Below are positions 4,883 through 9,126 of a DNA stretch of 9,126 nucleotides, piece after piece. The DNA lies in NCBI GenBank assembly GCA_028291305.1, contig JAQGII010000194.1:1-9126 (forward strand), in the 5' to 3' direction. Numbering within the stretch: position 1 is the stretch's first letter; each line of letters starts with the position of its first letter. Source of the DNA: Caulobacteraceae bacterium (GTDB taxonomy: Bacteria > Pseudomonadota > Alphaproteobacteria > Caulobacterales > Caulobacteraceae). Position numbers and translations under genes: made by a program. Under the pieces are notes generated by a model. That model made no database searches. It worked only from the letters and a program-made list of their open reading frames with translations, and had not been told where the DNA came from.

Positions 4883-7105
4883 GTGTTCCGCCCAGCCCTC
4901 AGATTACTCGCCGTGGCCTGCATGGCGGTCGTCGGATTCGCGGGGCGGGGCGCCTCGGCCCAGATCGCCGCGCCGGCCCTGCCGCCGGCGCCGCCGGGTG
5001 CGGTCAACACCGGTCACCTGCAGGCCCAGCTGGTGCCCCAGACCACCGGCGTCGCGCCGGGCGGGATGGCCTACATCGCCATCCGCCAATCCATCGCCAA
5101 GGGCTGGCACACCTACTGGCGCAATCCCGGCGATTCCGGCGAGGCGACCTCGGCCAAATGGGCCCTGCCGCAGGGCTGGAGCGTCGGCGACACGGTCTGG
5201 CCGGCGCCGCAACGGCTGCCGCTGGGCCCCCTGATGAACTACGGCTACGTCGGCGACGTGCTGCTGCCGGTGGCCGTCAATGTGCCGGCCTCGGCCAAGC
5301 CGGGCACGACCCAAACGCTGAACGCCGCCGTCACCTTCCTGGTCTGCGCCGACATCTGCGTGCCCGAGGACGCCAAGCTCAGCATCGCCCTGCCGGTGGT
5401 CGGCGGAACGCCCGGCCCCGATCCCAAGTGGGGCGCAGCCATCACCCGGACCCTGGCCGACGCGCCTAAGGCCTCGGGTCTCCAGGCGGTCACCGCCTGG
5501 ACCGGGCAGGGGGCGGACCGCGCCCTGAAGCTGGCGGTGACCGGCGATCCGCTGCAGGGCGCCGACCTCTCCCACGCCTACTTCTTCCCCTACGATCCCA
5601 AGGCGCTGGACCATGCCGCGCACCAGAACGTGGAGCGCGGGCCGCGGGGCCTGACCATCGCGCTCAAGTCGATGGCCGCCGACGCCCGGGCCGCGCCGAG
5701 CCTGGCGGGCGTGCTGTCCCTGGGCGGGCAGGCCTGGGAAGTCTCCGCCGCGCCCGGCGCCCTTCCCGCCGCGGCCGGCGGCCTGGGCGAGGTGGTCACC
5801 GCCAAGCCGGATTCGACGCTCGAGGGCGCCGCGACGGCGGCTGTGCCCGCGCCGGGGGCCGGCGTCGGCCTGCCGCTGGCGGTGGCGTTCGCCGTCCTCG
5901 GCGGCCTGATCCTCAACCTGATGCCCTGCGTCTTCCCGGTGCTGTCGATGAAGGCCGCGAGCCTGGCCGCCCATGCCCACGCGCCGGGCCAGGCCCGCAG
6001 CCAGGGGTTGGCCTTCCTGGCCGGGGTGCTCGCCACCTTCCTCGGGCTGGCGGCCGTGCTGCTGGCGGCCAAGGCCGGCGGGGCGGCGATCGGCTGGGGC
6101 TTCCAGCTCCAATCGCCCACGGTCGTGGGCGCGCTGGCCCTGATCATGCTGCTGGTGGCCCTCAACCTGTCTGGCGTGTTCGAGGCGACCCTGCCGGGCC
6201 AGGGCGCGGGCGGATCGCTGGCGGCCCAGGGCGGCCTCGTCGGCGCCTTCTTCACCGGCGCCCTGGCGGTGGTGGAGGCGCCGCCCTGCACCGCGCCGTT
6301 CATGGCCACGGCGCTCGGCTTCGCCCTGACCCAGAGCGCTCCGGCGGCCCTGCTGGTCTTCCTCGGCCTCGGCCTCGGCTTCGCCGCGCCGTTCGTGGCG
6401 GTGGCCTTCATTCCCGGCCTGCTGCGCCGCCTGCCCAGGCCCGGCGCCTGGATGGACACCCTGCGCCATGTGCTGGCCTTCCCGATGTACGGGACGGCGG
6501 CGTGGCTGCTGTGGGTGTTCACCCTGCAGGCGGGGTCCGCCGCCCTGGCCGCGCTGCTCGCCGCCGCCGTCCTGGCCGGCCTGTTCGCCTGGCTGGTCGG
6601 GACCATGCAGCGTTCGGGCAGGCCGGTGGTCCCCGGCGTCGCCGCCGCCATCGCCGCCGTGCTGGCGGTCGCCTGCCTGGTGGTCGGCGCCCGGCAGACC
6701 GCACCCGCCCAGGCCCAGACGGTGTCTGCCGCGCCCGGCGGCGCCGAAGCGGCCTCGCAGCCCTACACGCCGGCGAAGCTCGCCGAGCTGCGCGCTCAGG
6801 GCCGGCCGGTGTTCGTCAACTTCACCGCCGCGTGGTGCGTCACCTGCCAGGTGAACGAGCGCCTGGCGCTGGGCGCCGGCTCGGTGGCCAAGGCCATCGG
6901 CGACACCGGCACGGTCTATCTGAAAGCCGACTGGACCAACCACGATTCCGCCATCGCCAAGATGCTGGCCGAGCACGGCCGCGCGGGGGTGCCGCTGTAC
7001 CTCGTCTATGGCGCCGGCGGCGGCGACCCGGTGGTGCTGCCCCAGCTGCTCACGCCCGGCGCGGTGGTGGCGGCGCTGCAGGCCGCGGCCAAGCCCAGGG
7101 CCTGA
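4883..7105 (+). CDS. dsbD: Thiol:disulfide interchange protein DsbD (ScsB-like, extended N-terminus)
   Basis: This inner-membrane reductase carries electrons from cytosolic thioredoxin across the membrane to periplasmic thiol proteins. The 740-residue product has a signal peptide (1-26, cleavage after ASA). A periplasmic DsbD-alpha-like region contains GWHTYWRNPGDSG (74-86) and the cysteine pair Cys155/Cys159 in VCADICVPED. A membrane domain of about eight segments (roughly 328-605) has redox cysteines Cys349 (LNLMPCVFPVLSMK) and Cys469 (VVEAPPCTAPF). A C-terminal thioredoxin domain has the active site Cys652-Cys655 (FTAAWCVTCQ) and a cis-proline at GVPLYLVYG. All six expected redox cysteines are therefore present. 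About 325 residues precede the first core membrane segment, far more than in E. coli DsbD (about 140 in the mature form), which resembles alphaproteobacterial ScsB. The GTG start has GGGAG (4870-4874) eight bases upstream. Likely roles are disulfide isomerisation, peroxiredoxin reduction or cytochrome c maturation; no partner gene is adjacent. Confidence 0.94.
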   Translation: MFRPALRLLAVACMAVVGFAGRGASAQIAAPALPPAPPGAVNTGHLQAQLVPQTTGVAPGGMAYIAIRQSIAKGWHTYWRNPGDSGEATSAKWALPQGWSVGDTVWPAPQRLPLGPLMNYGYVGDVLLPVAVNVPASAKPGTTQTLNAAVTFLVCADICVPEDAKLSIALPVVGGTPGPDPKWGAAITRTLADAPKASGLQAVTAWTGQGADRALKLAVTGDPLQGADLSHAYFFPYDPKALDHAAHQNVERGPRGLTIALKSMAADARAAPSLAGVLSLGGQAWEVSAAPGALPAAAGGLGEVVTAKPDSTLEGAATAAVPAPGAGVGLPLAVAFAVLGGLILNLMPCVFPVLSMKAASLAAHAHAPGQARSQGLAFLAGVLATFLGLAAVLLAAKAGGAAIGWGFQLQSPTVVGALALIMLLVALNLSGVFEATLPGQGAGGSLAAQGGLVGAFFTGALAVVEAPPCTAPFMATALGFALTQSAPAALLVFLGLGLGFAAPFVAVAFIPGLLRRLPRPGAWMDTLRHVLAFPMYGTAAWLLWVFTLQAGSAALAALLAAAVLAGLFAWLVGTMQRSGRPVVPGVAAAIAAVLAVACLVVGARQTAPAQAQTVSAAPGGAEAASQPYTPAKLAELRAQGRPVFVNFTAAWCVTCQVNERLALGAGSVAKAIGDTGTVYLKADWTNHDSAIAKMLAEHGRAGVPLYLVYGAGGGDPVVLPQLLTPGAVVAALQAAAKPRA

Positions 7106-7129
7106 CGAAAATCGCGGCCCATGTCACAT

Positions 7130-7156
7130 TTCACGGAAGCCTTGCCGTGCTAGAGG
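7130..7156 (+). promoter_or_regulatory. Putative promoter of pgi (Caulobacter housekeeping type)
   Basis: TTCACGG (7130-7136) matches six of seven positions of the -35 consensus TTGACGS. GCTAGAGG (7149-7156) matches six of eight positions of GCTANAWC. The 12-base gap is inside the 10-14 range of the consensus. Transcription would start near 7163, leaving a leader of about 27 bases before the pgi start. Confidence 0.5.
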
Positions 7157-7189
7157 CGTTGTAGAGCGCATCGCCGTTCAGGAGTTTCG

Positions 7190-8827
7190 ATGCCAGACCC
7201 GTCCGACGCCGCAGAGGCGGCCTGGAGCGCGCTGCAGGCCGACGCCGACGCCTCGCGCAGCCGTTCGATCGTGTCGCTGTACGCGGCCGAGCCGGACCGG
7301 CTGCAACGGCTGACCATCGAGGCGGCCGGACTGACCCTGGACCTGTCCAAGCAGCCCTGGTCGCGGGCCGGCGTCGAGGCGGCGGTGGCCCTGGCGCGGG
7401 CCAGCGGGGTCGAGGCCAGGCGGGCGGACCTGTTCGCCGGGGCGGCGATCAACACCTCCGAGGACCGCGCGGTGCTGCACCCGGCCCTGCGCGCGCCGCC
7501 GGGCGGCCGCTTCAGCGCCAAGGGCGAGCCGGTGTCCGCCGAGGTCGACGCGGTGCGCGGGGCGATCAAGGCCTTCGCCGACGGGGTCAACGCCGGCGCC
7601 GTCACCGGGGCCACCGGCAAGCGCCTGCGCAACGTCGTGCACATCGGCATCGGCGGCTCCGACCTGGGGCCGCGCCTGCTGTGGGAGGCGCTGAAGCCGC
7701 TGTCCGCCCCCATCGCCCTGCGCTTTGTCGCCAACGTCGACGGCTCGGACATCGCCGCGGCGCTGGAGGGACTGGATCCGTCCGAGACCCTGGTGACGGT
7801 GGTCTCCAAGACCTTCACCACCCAGGAAACCATGGCCAATGCCCAGGCCGCGCGGGCCTGGCTGCGGGCGGCGCTGGGGGCGGAGGGCGACCGGCATCTG
7901 CTGGCGGTCTCGGCCAATCCCGCGGCGGTGGCGGCGTTCGGCGTCTCGCCGGACCGGCTGTTCGCCTTCCGCGACTGGGTAGGCGGGCGCTATTCGGTGT
8001 GGTCGGCGGTGGGCCTGTCCTGCGCCATCGGCCTCGGCTTCGCGGTGTTCGACGCCTTCCTGCAGGGCGGCGCGGCGATGGACCGGCATTTCCTCGAGGC
8101 GCCGCTGGAGCGCAACGCGCCGGTGCTGCTGGGCATGGCCCAGGTGTTCAACCGCAACGGCCTGGACCGGGTGGCGCGGGCGGTGATCCCCTACAGCCAG
8201 CGGCTGCGCCTGCTGCCGCCCTTCCTGCAGCAGCTGGAGATGGAGTCCAACGGCAAGCGGGTGTCGGCGCGGGGCCGGCCGGTGTCGCGGGCGACCTCGC
8301 CCGTGGTGTTCGGCGAGCCCGGCACCAACGCCCAGCACGCCTTCTTCCAGATGCTGCATCAGGGGACGGACGTCGTGCCCCTGGAATTCATCGGCGTGGC
8401 CCGCAACGACGAGGGGCCCAAGGGCGCCCACGCCAAGCTGCTGTCCAACCTCCTGGCCCAGGCCGAGGCCCTGATGATCGGCCGCTCCGAAGCCGACGTG
8501 CGCGCCGAGCTTTCCGCCAAGGGCCTGGCCCCCGCCGCCATCGACGCCCTGGCCCCTCAGCGCGCCTTCCCCGGCAACCGCCCGTCCAGCCTGATCGTCA
8601 TGGACCGCCTGACGCCCCACGCGCTCGGCGCCCTGATCGCGCTATACGAACACAAGACCCTGGTGGAAGGCGCCATCTGGGGCATCAACAGCTTCGACCA
8701 ATGGGGCGTCGAGCTCGGCAAGGCCCTCGCCGGCCGCATCCTCCCCGAACTCGAAGGCGGCCCCAGGGCGGCCCACGATCCGTCGACGGACGCCTGGATC
8801 GAGAAACTCAAAACCTCCCCCGCGTAA
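7190..8827 (+). CDS. pgi: Glucose-6-phosphate isomerase
   Basis: This cytosolic enzyme interconverts glucose-6-phosphate and fructose-6-phosphate, linking hexose entry, gluconeogenesis, the Entner-Doudoroff and pentose phosphate routes, and cell-wall sugar supply. The 545-residue product is full length for the long bacterial/eukaryotic-type family. Visible signatures are IGIGGSDLGPRLLWEAL (152-168) for phosphate binding, SKTFTTQETMAN (206-217), DWVGGRYSVWSAVG (262-275, PROSITE-type signature 1), QLEMESNGKR (348-357) with catalytic Glu352, GTNAQHAFFQMLHQGT (378-393) with catalytic His383, and INSFDQWGVELGK (499-511) with catalytic Lys511. All key residues are present. The ATG is preceded by AGGAG (7180-7184) at a five-base gap. 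It follows dsbD by 84 bases but has a promoter-like sequence of its own, so it is probably a separate unit. It converges with the next gene. Confidence 0.98.
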   Translation: MPDPSDAAEAAWSALQADADASRSRSIVSLYAAEPDRLQRLTIEAAGLTLDLSKQPWSRAGVEAAVALARASGVEARRADLFAGAAINTSEDRAVLHPALRAPPGGRFSAKGEPVSAEVDAVRGAIKAFADGVNAGAVTGATGKRLRNVVHIGIGGSDLGPRLLWEALKPLSAPIALRFVANVDGSDIAAALEGLDPSETLVTVVSKTFTTQETMANAQAARAWLRAALGAEGDRHLLAVSANPAAVAAFGVSPDRLFAFRDWVGGRYSVWSAVGLSCAIGLGFAVFDAFLQGGAAMDRHFLEAPLERNAPVLLGMAQVFNRNGLDRVARAVIPYSQRLRLLPPFLQQLEMESNGKRVSARGRPVSRATSPVVFGEPGTNAQHAFFQMLHQGTDVVPLEFIGVARNDEGPKGAHAKLLSNLLAQAEALMIGRSEADVRAELSAKGLAPAAIDALAPQRAFPGNRPSSLIVMDRLTPHALGALIALYEHKTLVEGAIWGINSFDQWGVELGKALAGRILPELEGGPRAAHDPSTDAWIEKLKTSPA

Positions 8828-8854
8828 GCGTCGCCGTGCCTCACGAGGCGGCGC
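8828..8854. terminator. Hairpin between convergent pgi and the secreted-protein gene
   Basis: GCGTCGCC (8828-8835) pairs with GGCGGCGC (8847-8854) over eight positions including one G-U wobble. A smaller GTG/CAC stem lies inside the loop. It starts immediately after the pgi TAA and ends four bases before the opposing stop codon. It has no U-run, so its efficiency as a terminator is uncertain, but its position fits a shared transcription end. Confidence 0.5.
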
Positions 8855-8857
8855 GAC

Positions 8858-9126
8858 TCAGCCGGTGATCCAGCCGCCGTTGACGTGCAGGGCGGTGGGA
8901 GCGACGTGGTCCAGGGTGGTGACCAACCAGGTTCCCGAGGCGCTCGGCAGGCCGTCCAGGTCGGCCCAGACCTGGGTTCCCCCCTGGCCATCGGACGTCA
9001 GTTTCAGATGGCCGTCGCCGATCGGGTTTGAGCCCGTGTAGCCGTAGCGCGAGAACATGGCCCTGAGGTCGAGCGCGTCGGAGCCGCCGAAATCGGTGAT
9101 GTGGCCCACGGCCCAGGCCGCCTCCT
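8858..9126 (-). CDS. C-terminal end of a probable type I secretion target (RTX-like) protein, 5' truncated by window edge
   Basis: The minus-strand frame is open to the right edge, and only about the last 89 residues are visible (EAAWAVGHITDFGGSDALDLRAMF...). The arrangement matches the type I secretion C-terminal target domain (VC_A0849-like subclass): a 'D-x-ITDF...D-x-LDLRAM' calcium-binding-type strand, then GYTGSNPIGDGHLKL, then a WADLDG segment ('VxVDxDG' in the family), then WLVTTLDHVAPTALHVNGGWITG at the end. Such C-termini are uncleaved export signals read by an ABC transporter, membrane fusion protein and TolC-type outer channel, taking the protein directly outside the cell. The catalytic or adhesive part and any nonapeptide RTX repeats lie outside the window, so no enzyme function can be assigned. 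A GTG at 9109-9107 opens in this frame, but it has no ribosome binding site at a suitable distance and is probably an internal valine. Confidence 0.75.
   Translation of the reverse strand, partial: EAAWAVGHITDFGGSDALDLRAMFSRYGYTGSNPIGDGHLKLTSDGQGGTQVWADLDGLPSASGTWLVTTLDHVAPTALHVNGGWITG

Noticed and set aside
4904..6976. Very long minus-strand open frame antisense to dsbD
   Set aside because: It is a low-complexity Arg/Gly/His/Gln-rich translation typical of high-GC shadow frames, whereas the plus strand has every DsbD cysteine motif in order.
7098..7120. Hairpin GGGCC/GGCCC after the dsbD stop as a terminator
   Set aside because: Only five base pairs with a 13-base loop, no U-run, and it begins inside the last codons of dsbD. 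It may be chance in GC-rich DNA.
9107..9109. GTG at 9109 as the start of a small separate 83-residue gene
   Set aside because: The frame stays open to the window edge with plausible family residues upstream (EAAWAV), and the only purine-rich stretch (AGGAGG at the edge) is too far away to serve it. A C-terminal fragment of a larger protein is more likely.
1..9126. CRISPR arrays, tRNA or rRNA genes, insertion sequences, toxin-antitoxin or phage-defence genes
   Set aside because: I looked for repeated spacers, cloverleaf-like segments, transposase motifs, terminal inverted repeats and small paired genes and saw none. Intergenic space is too short to hold most of these.

Overview
The window is about 70% GC, with densely packed genes and strongly G/C-biased third codon positions. 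Several traits point to a Caulobacterales-like alphaproteobacterium (Caulobacter, Phenylobacterium or relatives). These are a TonB-dependent receptor paired with a SapC-family gene, an extended ScsB-like DsbD, a promoter ahead of pgi that resembles the Caulobacter housekeeping consensus (TTGACGS-N10-14-GCTANAWC), and a type I secretion target C-terminus. The organism is inferred from style and gene families, not from a marker gene.

Layout, left to right. (1) 1-1254: the 3' end of agmatine deiminase (aguA), then a complete N-carbamoylputrescine amidase (aguB). Together they convert agmatine to putrescine. (2) 1255-1348: a short regulatory region with a TTGACGG -35-like element and two TGTTA-N5-TAACA palindromes that look like Zur (zinc uptake regulator) operators. 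(3) 1349-3460: a TonB-dependent outer-membrane receptor, followed after a 113-base gap containing a hairpin by a SapC-family gene (3574-4359). (4) A strong palindrome (4362-4384) separates sapC from a convergent minus-strand gene (4387-4794) for a small MaoC-like hot-dog protein with a TTG start. (5) A short divergent region (4795-4882) holds a textbook intrinsic-terminator shape just upstream of a DsbD/ScsB-type thiol:disulfide reductase gene (4883-7105). (6) An 84-base gap with a Caulobacter-type promoter leads to pgi, glucose-6-phosphate isomerase (7190-8827). (7) On the minus strand, converging with pgi across a 30-base hairpin, is the C-terminal end of a probable type I secreted (RTX-like) protein that runs off the right edge.

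Most of these genes are ordinary metabolism and envelope maintenance. The part that looks like a system is the receptor with its tandem Zur-like boxes and the downstream SapC gene, which together suggest a zinc-starvation-induced outer-membrane import locus. No CRISPR array, mobile element, tRNA, rRNA, toxin-antitoxin pair or recognisable defence system is visible, and I do not see a clearly undescribed system. No stretch over 300 bases lacks a gene.
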